A stretch of DNA of 64,000 nt from Dromiciops gliroides (lineage: Eukaryota > Chordata > Mammalia > Microbiotheria > Microbiotheriidae), in assembly GCF_019393635.1 (NCBI RefSeq), contig NC_057864.1:480435617-480499616 (forward strand). Reading direction: 5' to 3'. The position numbers and the translations under genes are program-made. The notes under the pieces are model-generated. The model made no database searches and was not told the origin of the DNA. It worked only from the letters and a program-made list of their open reading frames with translations. This document shows positions 1-10,729 of the stretch, one piece after another. The number at the start of each line of letters is the position of its first letter. Position 1 is the first letter of the stretch.

Positions 1-170
1 GGGACTGCTAAGGCAAAATATTGTCTAAATGGTCAGATATGGTTTCAGTATCAGGTATTTTTAACTTGTTTTTCTTAGTTAAAAAAAAAATAAGGTTCAC
101 TCTAGAGGGGAGAGGGGAGATTTAAAGACAAAAGGGAATAAATAAAACATTTTTAAAAGTTACTCCTCTG

Positions 171-312
171 GGGGCAGCTAGGTGGTGTAGTGGATGAAGC
201 ACTGGCCCTGGATTTAGGAGGACCTGAGTTCAAATCTGACCTCAGACACTTGACACTTACTAGCTGTGTGATCCTGGGCAAGTCACTTAACCCCCCCCCA
301 CCACCCAAAAAA
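171..312 (+). repeat. Marsupial tRNA-derived SINE (copy a of a same-site pair)
   Basis: The copy begins GGGGCAGCTAGGTGG, contains the RNA polymerase III B-box-like GAGTTCAAATC and the core AGCTGTGTGA, and ends in a C/A-rich tail. It is preceded by AAAGTTACTCCTCTG, which recurs after it in slightly diverged form, consistent with a target-site duplication. It lies in a YEATS2 intron, antisense to the gene. Confidence 0.93.
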
Positions 313-326
313 CAAGTTACTACTCT

Positions 327-476
327 GGGGGCAGCTAGGTGGCACAGTGGATAGAGCACTTGTCCTAGAGTCAAGAACCTGAGTTCAAACCCAGCCTCAG
401 ACACTTGTTGATACTTACCAGCTGTGTGACCCTGGGCAAGTCACTGCCTTGTAACACCACACCACGCCCCACCCTG
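327..476 (+). repeat. Marsupial tRNA-derived SINE (copy b of a same-site pair)
   Basis: This second full copy has the same orientation and starts 15 bp after the tail of the first. The flanks (AAGTTACTACTCTG before, AAAGTTACTATTTTG after) match the flank of the first copy, so three versions of the target site bracket two SINEs. Confidence 0.92.
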
Positions 477-492
477 AAAGTTACTATTTTGA

Positions 493-1680
493 GGGAGTGA
501 AGAGCTAACTAAAGCTTACTACCATGTTCTACTCTACACATAAGAAAACAAATTAATAGCAACCCACATATAAGGTACAAATTCACTCTCTTCTATTTTT
601 ATTTATGGTAAAAAAACTGCTTTAACTCAGTAGGGAATTTAAAGAGAAAATATTCATTCTTGTTTTAGAAATCTCAACCAATGTCTATGAAGTAAACATT
701 CCATGAAAGGAATTTTGCTGGTTACTAGAGATACACAAAGAATGAAATCAGTCCCTGCTCATGAGGAGCTCCTTGTGTGTAGCAGTGGCTGGCAACAGTC
801 AGTGCTTAATAAATGCTTGTTTGATTGATTACAATCTACTCAAACAACTTCGTTTCTAACCACATCTGATGAATCCCTCATTAAAAAAGTCAAAGGGTCA
901 GAAACTGTCAAAGCATCCACACCGAATTGAAACCCCAGGCTGTTGGAGAAGGTGTAGTGGTCTGAAGAAAAGATGCTGGTAGGGATGCTATGTGCCACAC
1001 CTGTGCTGATGTTCAACTTCAGAGCCTCAATGAGATTAAGCACAACTCAAACAGGAGCAAAAGACCAGACCTCAAGCCAGAGCTGCTCTTCTGTGGCCCA
1101 CCACATGAGACACCATTCCCACTCTGGGGTGGCAGAGCATTCTGGACAGCGGAGGCAAGACTGTGGTCTGGCCCAGAGCACAATCAACATGGAGCTGGAC
1201 TCAGAAGCCCTTTGCAGACATGTGCCGGGCTCTTCCTTTCCCTTTTGGGCAGCAATGAAGGAGGACATCCTGGTGGACTACAGGGAGTGGTGCTGGAGGT
1301 CAGTTTTGTGGGACCATGATGGCAGACCTGACAGTCAGAACTCTGGTCTGTGAAAATAGAAACTCAGCTAAATCCCTGCCTAAAACTTCCACTGGGATGC
1401 AAACAGGCTGGAGGAAGGGAAAAGGGAAAGAGAAGCCCTGATCTGTCAGGAGTCAGACCCTGGTCACCCCTGCAGTTCTGAGCCACCTGAATGACCTTCT
1501 GGGGATGTGGGTGACACACGCACTGTCCTGCCCTCTACCCCGGAAATTTTCTATGATAAGCCTCGGCCTGATGCTCTTTGACTGGGTGCAGATCAGTCTA
1601 TGTTTAAGAAGGCAGTCTTCCTGACACCTGTGAAATGCTACCCATCAGCCACACAAAGTTTGAGTGCCCTAGATATAATG
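493..1680. other. YEATS2 intronic sequence without recognised genes
   Basis: I see no exon-like segment. A SINE-3'-end-like string (GCTTAATAAATGCTTG) lies near 808. Open frames on both strands at 840-1353 are short, disagree with each other and match no family I recognise. The next expected YEATS2 exon was looked for here and not found. Confidence 0.5.
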
Positions 1681-1684
1681 CTAA

Positions 1685-2060
1685 AGCAGACACATTCATT
1701 TGTCCACTAAAAACTACTTAATAAATACCAATTGTGTGAAGCATGCTAGACACTGGAAGAATTCATGTGAAGAAGACCTTGTTGTTGCCCACACACAGAA
1801 CACAATCTAGTAGGGATGATAAAGTCAGTGTACGAATGTTAGAGATCTCTACTTCTATTATTATCTCAAGGACTCAAGGTGATTTCTCTGGGCAGAGGGG
1901 GGATTCTTCACAAGTGGTTCAGTTTGGCTACAGTGGAAGGGAGAAGAGGAAGAGATGACTAAGAAGTCAGCCAGGGGCCAGGCCATGAAGAACGAAGAGT
2001 TTGGTGTTTACCACAGGCATCTGAGCAGTGGAATGGCATGACTAGAACCATGTATGGATC
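1685..2060 (-). repeat. Decayed L2/CR1-clade LINE 3' fragment
   Basis: Read on the plus strand this is the antisense of an L2-type 3' end: a degraded ACTTAATAAATACC start, then GGGGCCAGGCCATGAAG near 1974 and a following stretch typical of marsupial and monotreme L2. It is heavily diverged. It ends about 45 bp downstream of the YEATS2 exon at 2104-2284. Confidence 0.5.
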
Positions 2061-2103
2061 AGTGAGGAGGCTACAGCACATGGACGAACACACGTTATGT
2101 TAC

Positions 2104-2284
2104 CTTTCTCCACAGCAGCATCAGGCACAGGCTCGTGTGAAGGCTTTCTGGGGGAAGAAGCTTTCACTGGGGCTGGGATGGGCAAAGGCAAAGATGAAGG
2201 GACATCTGAGACATCAGACTCTGAGGACTGAGGGTAAAGGTGGTCTTCTCCAAGGGAATGCCGATGGAGCTCAACATCAACCAC
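2104..2284 (-). CDS. YEATS2: YEATS2 coding exon 9 (post-YEATS linker)
   Basis: The exon has 181 bases between a CTTCCAG acceptor and a GTAACA donor. It encodes 60 codons plus one base, starting VVDVELHRHSLGED. The first residues finish the YEATS domain's final beta strand; the rest is a serine/proline-rich linker (QSSESDVSDVPSS, then PIPAPVKASSP) that matches mammalian YEATS2 closely. It follows the exon at 3944-3988 in phase 0 and ends in phase 1, so the next exon must start two bases into a codon. This is the last YEATS2 exon visible. Identification rests on remembered similarity to human YEATS2 and on consistent exon borders. Confidence 0.93.
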
Positions 2285-3202
2285 CTGGAAGACACAAAGA
2301 CACATACTTGAGTCATTCACCAACATCCTGAAAGGTCCTGGGGCCAGCCTGCACCTGAGATGTGAACAATGCCAGACCTATGGTTGGATGGGGCACCAAT
2401 TAGGCTCTTTTTAGAGGGCATCCGTTCTGCACCCACATCTTCATGTCTCACATACAAAGGGGAGGCCTACCCTCGAAATAGGGCCTCCAATAACAGAATA
2501 ACTTCTGAGATTGGAAAGAACTTTTCTGTGCCGTCTGGTTCAGTTGTCACCTTCAGAAATGATCACATTTAAACCATCCGGCAGTGAAGAATTTATGATC
2601 TCAAGGAAACCACAGCCACATCAAGTTGGCACAGACACTTTCTTAACAAAGTGGTACAAATGAACCCATAAAGAATTAACAACAACAAATATTTACATAG
2701 CGCTTAAAGGTTTGCAGTGAGTGATAGGTTTTCATAAACTACACTATACTAGGTTCTCCATAAAACATTACTGAAGATATTAGGCTACTCAAGTAGATCT
2801 ACTTTCTTCATTCACTGACTAACTTCAATCAGCAGTAAAGATTTCATATAACACCATTATTTATATTTTATTCAACTCAAATATTTTTATGAATACCGTC
2901 ATACGTAGTATTCACAATCACCCTGAGATAAGAAAAATGAATTAGATGCTTAAGCTCCTGCTGTTCAGTGAGTCACTTCTAGGTCCAGGAATAGGACCCC
3001 CAAATATTTCACTGCCAATTTCTATGCTATAAGCAATTGGTCTCTGAGAAGAGAATACTGTCAGAGAGTTAGCTCTGCAGAACAGATTACTGTGCTAATA
3101 TGCTGACAGTCAGAAGTTTGATTGCTACATGCTCCAAGGTAGCCTTACAAAAATTCCCTAACATACTCACAGACTGGATGGCTCCATTTAATCTCAATCT
3201 TG
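2285..3202. other. YEATS2 intron, mostly unassigned
   Basis: This is AT-moderate intronic DNA with no convincing exon or RNA gene. A short degraded AACAACAACAAATATTTACA string near 2680 and the bases after it resemble the end of an old MIR-class repeat. Nothing else recognised. Confidence 0.4.
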
Positions 3203-3216
3203 CAAGTCACATTCTT

Positions 3217-3368
3217 TTTTTTTTTTTTTTTGGTGAGGCAATTGGGGTTAAGTGACTTGCCCAGGGTCACACAGCTAGTAAGTGTTAAGTGTCTGAGGCT
3301 GGATTTGAACTCAGGTACTCCTGAATCCAGGGCCAGTGCTTTATCCACTGCGCCATCTAGCTGCCCCC
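3217..3368 (-). repeat. Marsupial tRNA-derived SINE, 14-bp target duplication
   Basis: A full-length copy in minus orientation, with a T-rich tail at the low-coordinate end and the GGGGGCAGCTAGATGGCG head at the high end. The direct repeat CAAGTCACATTCTT flanks it at 3203-3216 and 3370-3383, which is good evidence of L1-type retroposition. Confidence 0.95.
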
Positions 3369-3421
3369 ACAAGTCACATTCTTGTGACTGGTTATAAAGG
3401 AAACTATCCAATCTGTCTGTC

Positions 3422-3470
3422 TTTCTGTCTCTCTCTCTATATATATACACACACACTTATATGTATATAC
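3422..3470. repeat. Short CT / TA / CA simple repeat
   Basis: A mixed microsatellite of TCTCTC, TATATA and ACACAC blocks directly downstream of the preceding SINE insertion region. Confidence 0.7.
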
Positions 3471-3579
3471 TTAAGAAGAAATTCGTGAAACCGGTTCTGC
3501 TTCTGGAAAAACAACTCAAAGAGTGTCCACTCTGACAAAAAGGTCAATGGCATCTTACCTGACTTGTAAGGGTCACTGG

Positions 3580-3700
3580 TATTAAGAGATAGAAGAGACC
3601 TTCTAGTCCAAAGGTCTCCTTTTATGGATGAGCAAACTGGAACTCAGAGAGGTAATGTACCCACATTAGTATGGGGTAAGCAGGAAAGCCAGAATTCAAA
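3580..3700 (-). repeat. MIR-class CORE-SINE remnant
   Basis: The strings GATGAGCAAACTGGAACTCA and CCAGAATTCAAA are the reverse-complement signature of an old MIR/THER element, strongly diverged. Confidence 0.6.
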
Positions 3701-3943
3701 AAATAGCACCATCTCTCCATTTTTTTTTCCTATTTCAATACTAGGATACTACCCTCCCCACCAGCCCAGTCACATTTTCCTAAATAAAAATGGATTGTTT
3801 CCCCTCTCCAGTTGTTATGGCAAATGCCTTAGCAAACAGTGCTTTTTCGAGCATTGTATTGTACCACAAGTGCAAAAGAAGCAACAGACATGTGATTTTC
3901 AGTCCACCCATCACCACACAGAACACTTTAGGAAAGAACATAC

Positions 3944-3988
3944 CGTCTCAGCACCCAGAGTCTGCAGGCCAGTATAAGTTCTGTCCAG
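3944..3988 (-). CDS. YEATS2: YEATS2 coding exon 8 (45-bp micro-exon)
   Basis: A 45-base, phase-0 exon encoding exactly 15 residues, LDRTYTGLQTLGAET, between a CTTCTCCCCACAG acceptor and a GTATGT donor. The peptide matches human YEATS2 as I recall it and forms a late strand or loop of the YEATS fold. Its small size makes it easy to miss by automated annotation. It joins the exon ending at 10613 to the exon starting at 2284, both in phase 0. Confidence 0.95.
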
Positions 3989-4404
3989 CTGTGGGGAGAA
4001 GAAAAAGCAGAAATGAATTGTGTCGCATGCTCAGGGACCCACACACTTCAGCAAACATCCAGGACTCCACACACAACAGTCTGGGGATGTTTAAAAAGCT
4101 GGTGGCAGCAAATCTACCACACACAGTAAAAGTGCTCCTTTTCTAACCAGAGCACTGGGAAATATGGCAAATGGGGGAACATTCGGTTACTATCTTCTGA
4201 ATACTGCAAGGAACTGAGAGTTTGTGTGGGTGCCCCTTCTAAGACTTCAGACATGATCTTCAGGAACTACTGTGGCTGAAATTTTCCTCTTCCCACAGCC
4301 CATGAGGACTGAGCCTCCCAATCCACTATTGGGCTGGTATTGGCCATCAGCAACCCACACGAGGCAAGCCTAGCTCAGTGAGACCAGCCTTGACTGGTGC
4401 TATG

Positions 4405-4790
4405 GACACATCTTTTTTTGTTGTTTTTCTTTTCTATCTAATATTTTTGTTTCTCAATTATACATAAAAACAACTTTTATATTAGTTTCTTATAATTTTG
4501 AGTTCCAAACTCTCCCTTCCTCACTTGCCTTTCCTCTCCTTTAGAAGACAAGCAATTTGATATGGGTTACACATGTGCAGTCACTCAAAACCTATGTCCA
4601 TATTTGTCATGTTGTGAAAGAAAACACAGACAAAAGAAAAAGAAAAAAAGAGAGAAAGAGAAAGTAAGTTTTGAAAAGTATGCTTCAATATGCATTCAGA
4701 CACCATCAGTCTCTCTCTGGAGGTGGAGAGCATTTTTCATCATAAGTCCCCTAGGACTGTCTTGGATCCAATACATAATAGTAAAATCTC
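4405..4790 (-). repeat. Marsupial L1/HAL1-type 3'-end fragment
   Basis: Antisense copy of the marsupial L1 3' region: the strings AAGCAATTTGATATGGGTTA, CATGTTGTGAAAGAAAACAC and GGAGGTGGAGAGCATTTTTC are in the order typical of this family. An internal A/G-rich stretch lies at 4621-4665. Confidence 0.65.
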
Positions 4791-5273
4791 TGAAAGATTC
4801 TGAATTTCTTTAAACATGTTTTTGAGAACTCTCATTGTCTGATCTGGTTATTGGCAAAGTTATTTAAAGTTGTGTTAAGATCAATTTTGTAGGAGACTTT
4901 CCAGCTGAGGAAAAACATCTAAAGAAACTGAGAGAGGCTTTTGTGCAACCACACCTGAGACCATGCCTGATATACAGAGCTGCACCGAGATGACATCCCA
5001 AGAACCATCTGGAGATAAGACTTCCAGAGACTTAAGTGGACATTTCCCTTTTTCCTGTTGCACACACTATTTGTAATATCTACCTTCTAAAGGGGACTGC
5101 CCCCTTTAGTTTTGTCAATGCATCACTCAAATATATTTTTCCCTCTTCTTTTATTCCCCTTCACATTATTAATCATCACAAGCCCCACAGTTATGAGCCC
5201 TTTCTAAAGTATTTATAATATTAGTTATTGCTTCATTAAGGAAATGGTTTCTTAATGAAGTGCATGGGGGATT

Positions 5274-5810
5274 GTGAGAAAATAGTGATTAATGGGGGGT
5301 TTTGGGGAGGACCCCACTTCAGAAAGCTGAGTTTTTAGAAACTTTAGCTAATCCATTTTAGGACCAGCCCAGGAGCACATGGATGGATCAACAGAAATGG
5401 GGACTGATTAGATTAGATTAGCCACACCTGGACATTGCTGGCCTTGCCCTTCAGAGATGGTCTTTTTGCACACTTCCCCATTAAGTCATTATTACATCAT
5501 TAGATCACAGGTAAAGCTCATTTTAATATGGACCACCCTTAGGTTACATCAGCCAATGGATTTGAATGATTCTAGCCAATTAACTTTGATCAGTGTGGAA
5601 GAGGAAACACCTCTATCAGGAGAGGAAAAGAGACTGGGATCAAGAGGTAAACACCATTCTGGGACACAGGCTAAGTGAGGAAGGCTGTCTGGCAGCTGTT
5701 TGTCCAGGTAATGTAGAACTTCTGAACTCTGCTTGGAGCCATGCGCTCTCTCTCCTGAAGACAATATGGTGCTGTGGGGTTTTTGGCTTGTTCAGTTAAT
5801 ATCAGTTCTT
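5274..5810 (+). mobile_element. ERV LTR-like sequence, family shared with 40554-41230
   Basis: It begins TGTGAGAAAATAGTG and shares with the sequence at 40554 a set of ordered blocks, including GCTCATTTTAATATGG, AGCCAATGGATTTGAATGAT and TTTGATCAGTGTG. TG start, CCAAT-like boxes and length fit a solo LTR of an old endogenous retrovirus. No internal viral coding sequence is adjacent. The 3' boundary is uncertain because an L1 fragment follows directly. Confidence 0.5.
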
Positions 5811-6960
5811 TCTTTGGAGGTGGAGTTTGCTTCATCATTAGTCCTTTGGGATTTTCTTGGATTACTGTATTGTTGTGAATAGTTAAGCCATTAACAGTTC
5901 TTCATCAAACAATATTTCCGTCACTGCACAACATTCTCCTGGTTCTGCTCACTTCACTATACATCAGTTCATATAAATCTTTCCAGGCTTTTCTGAAATC
6001 GTCCTGCTTGTCATTTCTTATAACAATAATATTCCACCATAATCATATACCACAGCTTGTTTAGCCATTCCTCAATTGATGGGCATTCCTTTGATTTTCA
6101 ATTCTTAGCCATCACAGAAAGAGCTGCTGGAAATATTTTTGTACAAATAGATCTTTTTCTCTTTTGGGGGGGGATGTTTTTGGGATATAAACCTATCGGT
6201 GCTATTATTGCATCAAATGATAAACCGTTTTATAGCCCTTTGGGCATAGTTACAAATTGCTCTCCAGAATGGTTGGATCTGTTCCTGCTTGTCGTTTCTT
6301 ATAGCACAAGAGTATTTTATCACAATCCTATACCATGACTTCTTCAGCCATTCCCTGATTGATGGGCATCCCTTCAATTTCCAATTCTTTGCCACCACAA
6401 AGAGAACTCCTATAAATATTTTTGTACAGATAGGTCATTATCTCTTTGGGATACAGACCTAGTACATGGGTATTGCTGGGTCAAAGGGTACACATGGTTT
6501 TATAGCCCTTTGAGCACAGTTTCAAACTGTTCTCCAGAATGGTTGGATTTGTTTGCAACACTACCAACAGTACATCAATGTCTCATTTTTCCTTACATCT
6601 CCTCCAACATCTGTCATTTTCTTATCTATCTATTATCTACCAATCTGATAGGTGTCAGGTGGCACTTCAGAGTTGTTTTAATTTGCATTTCTCTCATTAA
6701 TAGTAATTTAGAGCATTTTTATATGATTATAAATGGCTTTATTAATTTGTCTGAAAACTGCCTGTTCATGTCCTTTGACCATTTATTTGTTTTTTGTTTT
6801 TAGTGAGGCAACTGGGGTTAAATGACTTGCCCAGGGTCACACAGCTAGTAAGTGTTAAGTGTCTGAGGTCGGATTTGAACTCAGGGCTGGTGCTCCATCC
6901 ACTGAGCCATCTAGCTGCCCCTGACCATTTATTAATTGGGGAATGACCCGTATTTCTTAT
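5811..6960 (-). mobile_element. Two overlapping L1/HAL1 3'-end fragments
   Basis: Read on the minus strand, this contains the end of L1 ORF2 (equivalent of the ARNWKLRGCPSIGEWLDKL region of the intact copy at 62070-62130) and its 3' UTR. The diagnostic stretch GATGGGCAT(C/T)CC...CAATTCTT occurs twice, near 6079 and 6361. So two copies, or an internal duplication, lie side by side, followed by upstream ORF2 C-terminal sequence to about 6960. A SINE interrupts the element at 6789-6921. All reading frames are decayed. Confidence 0.75.
6789..6921 (-). repeat. Marsupial tRNA-derived SINE nested in L1 fragment
   Basis: The minus-orientation SINE has a TTTTTTGTTTTTAGTGAGGC tail end and a CATCTAGCTGCCCC head. 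TGACCATTTATT occurs on both sides (6777-6787 and 6922-6933), a target duplication inside the older L1 fragment. It has a short internal deletion relative to other copies. Confidence 0.93.
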
Positions 6961-6973
6961 AAAACTGACTGAG

Positions 6974-7122
6974 AGGGGGCAGCTTAATAGTGCAGTGGAT
7001 AAAGCACCGGCCCTGCATTCTGGAGGACCTGAGTTCAAATCCGACTTCAGACACTTGACTCTTACTAGCTGTGTGACCCTGGGCAAGTCACTTAACCCTC
7101 ACTGCCCTGCCCCCCCCCCAAA
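6974..7122 (+). repeat. Marsupial tRNA-derived SINE
   Basis: GGGGGCAGCTTAATAGTGCA head, GAGTTCAAATCCGAC B-box region and a C-rich/AAA tail. It abuts the end of the L1 fragment. The flanking ACTGA/TTGACTGA strings suggest a short, diverged target duplication. Confidence 0.9.
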
Positions 7123-7944
7123 TGGGTATAAATTTGACTGAAACAAGGCCTTTAACAGAGAAACCTGCTATAAATTTTTTTCAGTTATTATTACTATGCA
7201 TTTCCCTCTATACTATTTTTCCCATTTATGCTACTTGCTCTTTATTTTAAAGTCACTCAGAGGGGAATCTGGGAGAATTCAGGCAAGTCACCGCCTTTTT
7301 TCCTGCCATCTTGGTTCAGCCAGTGAACTTTCCTTCACACACCCCTTTTATCTCCTCCCTCTCCCCTAAGTAGGGCTGCCTCCCTAGATTCTTAAAGCCT
7401 CGCTTCTAAGAATGAACAGAAGGCTCATCCCTTTTGGGAAGGGTAATTCAAGTTTCCCAGGCCTCCCCTGAATGTAGTCTTGAAAACTCAGGGTCAGCCT
7501 CCACTAAATACTGAAGCATGAGGCTTCTTGTAGTCCAATATCAACGAGAAAACAGATTGTTTTTCCAGGCAATGGGTAAAGTGATCATTTATTACTTTTT
7601 TTATATGTGTGATGTTTCCTGACAGTTACTTGTTCATCCGAGGGCACTGCTTCTTTGGACTAAGTCTACTAAAAGGCCAGCAGGATGATCCCTGCCCCTT
7701 CTGAAAGGGAGTACCTGAGAGACCACATCAGCACTGTCCTTCCTCCCGATCTTTTCTATTATACTGCCCAGCTTAGAACAATGCAGAAAGGTTCAAGGAC
7801 TCCAGACATTTACATTCCCTTATAATCAACTCACATCACAGTGGAAGCAGTATTTACTGAACCCTTGCTAGTGTTAAGCAGGGGGCTGGGAACTGTGAGG
7901 GAACATAAAGATATACAAGGCAAAGTTCATGACTTCAAAGGAAT

Positions 7945-8960
7945 CAATGAATCAAGTGACAAGTATTTATTAAGCCCCCGTCACATACCAGGCACTGTAC
8001 TAAGATAGAAATGAACATTCCCCCCCCCCCCAAAGGAAATAGTCAATCAAGGGAGATGACTTGTATTTGCAGCAGTAATAAGGAAGTTCACAAGGGAAAG
8101 ATCTGGAAGGAAAGAAAAGGAGTTCAAATCTGGACAGAAAGTTTAAGATGTTTATGACATGCAGTTTGAAATGTCTAACAGACAGCTGGAGACATGAGAC
8201 TGGAGGTCAGGAGAGAGAGATGGGACGGATAAGCAGATGTGAGAAGCAGCAGAGAAATGGTAAGTGAATGCAATGGCATCACCAAACAAAACAGTACAGA
8301 GGAAGAAAAGAAGAGGGCTCAGGCAGAGCCCTGGGAAATCCATCATCAGCTGAGGTGACCTGGACAAAGATACAGCAAAAGAGATGGAGAAGGAATAGTC
8401 AGAGAGAGGAAGAGAGCCAAGAGAGGGAAGAGATGCTCAAAAAGAAGGTGCTCATCAGTGTCAAGGTTGCAGCGAGATTGAGAATTAGAACTGAGAAAGG
8501 TCCCAAGACTGGGCAATTACAAGAACTATAAGAGAGTGGTTTCAGTTGTGTGATAAAGTCAGAAGCTGGACTACAGAAGTTAAGAAAGTGAGAGGAAAAG
8601 GAAGCAGAAACATTGATTGCTGACAACCTTCTCAAGGGGTTTTAGCACAAAAAGGAGAGATACACGACTATAGGTGGCAGGGATGGAGAAATTCATGTGA
8701 GGGTTTTATTAAGCCTTGGGGAGATATAAACACGTTTGTAGTAAGTGAGGAAGGAGCCAGTATATGGGGAGAAATGGAAGAGAAGTGAGAGGGTGGAGAG
8801 GAAAAGAGAAGGCACTCTGTGGGAAGAGACAGGATTGTGCAGGCAGAGAGGTCTGCTTTGGCCAGGGGAACGACCCCTCTTCTTTTGAGACAAGGGTGAC
8901 AGAGGAGAATCGGTGTCTGAAAGATGTGAAATGAAGAGGGGATAACAGGGAGTGGTCTCA
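7945..8960 (-). mobile_element. L2/CR1-clade LINE fragment with reverse-transcriptase remnant
   Basis: The 3' end lies at low coordinates (TATTTATTAAGCCCCC...CAGGCACTGTACTAAG near 7965-8005). The minus-strand frame at 8152-8367 reads SPLLFFLCTVLFGDAIAF and then SPDLQSHVSSCLLDISNCMS, which corresponds to the LLFSLYT...GD(I/L)I and following segment of the L2 reverse transcriptase. The catalytic Y/FADD motif is not preserved. No intact ORF remains; this is an ancient, inactive fossil in a YEATS2 intron. Confidence 0.65.
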
Positions 8961-9289
8961 GTTGTTTTGTGAATGAGGCCCTCCTTAGAGCCCTAACTCA
9001 GGAAGGGCTTGTGGTAACAGTGGTTACAAGCATTTTTCCTTTCTCTCTTGTTTGTTGTGCTCCTTCCGTTACCGTTCTTTACTGCCTTCAGGTGACTTTC
9101 CGAGCACCATTGCTACTCTGCCTCATGTAGGACTATCACTAAGAACTATCTATCTGACTTCTTGGTAAGATTTTACAAACGAATTTAAGTTCTAACTGGG
9201 GTTGCCTCAGCAGTTGTCCTTCTCCATGTAGCAGCTAAATCAAGTGTTTGCTGACTAAGGTGCTTTCTGGGCTGACAATTAATTATTAC

Positions 9290-9905
9290 AACTAGTTATG
9301 CTCTAAAACCTCCTGGTAGACATCTGCAATGACCAAAAGAAGTTTGGCCTGACCATACACCCAGGAAAGACCAAGTAGATGAAAAATGTTTATTGCCCAG
9401 ATTACAATATGCATTGGTCCATCTGTATATCCATCTGCTACAGACAGTATCACAGATCCCCAGTGAGCAGGGCCGAGAGGTAGAAAGGAAGAGAAAGCTT
9501 TTTTAATGACCCCAGCTTCCATGAAAGCAAAGGTCAATCTTTTGAATGCCAATATTCTACCAAGTTTGCTGATGTGTGGCAGCAAGCCTGAGAATAGAAG
9601 AGCCTCTAAAGAATTATAGATGATTTAATGATAAAAAATTCAAAGCAAGATAGAGTGGACCATGGTGGGTAAGATGAGCATTCCAAAGAGGAACAGAGTA
9701 AAAGAATTCATCAAGTCAGTATATGACAAGAAGAGAAGGGAAGGTCATGTGGCAAGGGTGAAGGATGAGTGGGATGGGCAGCCAGAATGCTTGGGAGGTC
9801 AGGAGAAGGCACGGAAAGCCCTCAAAACCACAGGTGGACAAAGTCACCCAAGGGGAAAGGCAAGGATGAGCCGGCCCACTCGGGTATCTGCATGTGACAC
9901 TTACT
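9290..9905 (+). mobile_element. Decayed RTE-clade LINE fragment (ORF C-terminal part)
   Basis: In plus-strand frames I see FGLTIHPGKTK near 9336-9370, and an open segment at 9662-9907 with MVGKMSIPKRNRVKEFIK and then KKRREGHVARVKDEWDGQ. The order (L)ti..KT(K), then ML/VGxS, then K.RW/EGHVAR is typical of the post-catalytic C-terminus of RTE/BovB-type reverse transcriptases in vertebrates. Several stops and frameshifts interrupt it. I infer RTE from motif memory; an L2-type origin is less likely. Confidence 0.55.
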
Positions 9906-9909
9906 GATA

Positions 9910-10612
9910 CCGTACAGCACCAAGTCTCGGTGCTACTGAAAACATACTTAGGTTAAAAAAATTAACGTCCTCGAGGAAGTGACCTAAAATCCCAAGACAA
10001 ATAATTGTGTTGCCCCCCTCTAAACTGAGGGGGGCTTTGACGCCTTCTCTGAGATCTGACAGCTGTGACTGCTGTAGGAACAGAAGCAGCTCCACAAGAG
10101 AGCATTGCCCGGCCTGGCCACAACCAAGGAGAGAAGAATGATTCAAAGTTATTTCTAAGTTTACACAAACTTATTTCTTGAAAAACGTGCACGACACCAA
10201 CCTATAAAAAGCCAACAGGGTAAGGACAGTCATTTAGAGCGCTTGGCTTTTGGAGAAACGCACTTTCCCAAGCCTTCATGAGAGCCCTTTGAGATTACAC
10301 GAGACTAGGACGGACATTTCACTTTGAATGAAGTGCTGAAGTGCCTCACCACAGTCACCTACCTCGAAGGCCTTTCTACTGGATCCAGCCTGGAGAATTC
10401 ACACCAACCTCGTGGACCCATCGTGGCAAGCTATGATTGAGCCCGTCTTCCTTTCTGCTCCAGAGCTTCAGGGGCAGGGAGCCCACTGTCCTCAAGAACC
10501 TTCCACCAACCTCCTCCACCCATGACCATTCTCGGAGCCCACAGTATGTGTCCTGGGAGTCCAATGTGGGGCCCACTGTGCATTATATGGTAGTGCCATC
10601 CCCATACAATAC
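9910..10612. other. YEATS2 intron adjoining the exon at 10613, unassigned
   Basis: Nothing recognised. Open frames of 60-80 codons on both strands (for example at 10376-10664) overlap the real exon or its flank and are chance frames. Confidence 0.4.
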
Positions 10613-10724
10613 CTTCAGGTTATGGATGATATCGATCCGTTTGTTCTGGTTGTCCTTAAAGTGAACTTGAACTCTGACCGGAAACTCACCCCAACCTCTC
10701 CTGGTCAGGTGGAAAGGAGGCTCT
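10613..10724 (-). CDS. YEATS2: YEATS2 coding exon 7 (second half of acyl-lysine pocket)
   Basis: A 112-base exon between CCCTAG acceptor and GTATTG donor. One base completes an arginine codon split from the previous exon, then 37 codons follow, starting [20 protein letters not shown] and ending HNLK. The tryptophan and glycine of GWGEF are the equivalents of human YEATS2 Trp282 and Gly283; the tryptophan forms one wall of the aromatic sandwich that holds the crotonyl or acetyl lysine (established knowledge). The exon fixes the reading frame expected at the end of the preceding exon and so exposes the one-base excess there. Confidence 0.96.
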
Positions 10725-10729
10725 CTAGG

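Noticed and set aside
171..312. tRNA-like B-box (GAGTTCAAATC) in many places
   Set aside because: All belong to tRNA-derived SINE copies with tails and target duplications; no standalone tRNA gene with a proper cloverleaf was seen.
973..1353. 126-codon open frame on the plus strand in YEATS2 intron
   Set aside because: No motif or family resemblance; an equally plausible open frame lies on the other strand. Not the next YEATS2 exon.
1..2103. Search for the next YEATS2 exon after 2104
   Set aside because: No segment with an acceptor and sequence like the human continuation was found; the exon must lie outside the window.
3200..3397. Recurrent peptide LGLSDLPRVTQLVSVKCLRLDLNSG (first 20 residues as an example only) found at many loci
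   Set aside because: It is the antisense translation of the marsupial SINE and not a gene family.
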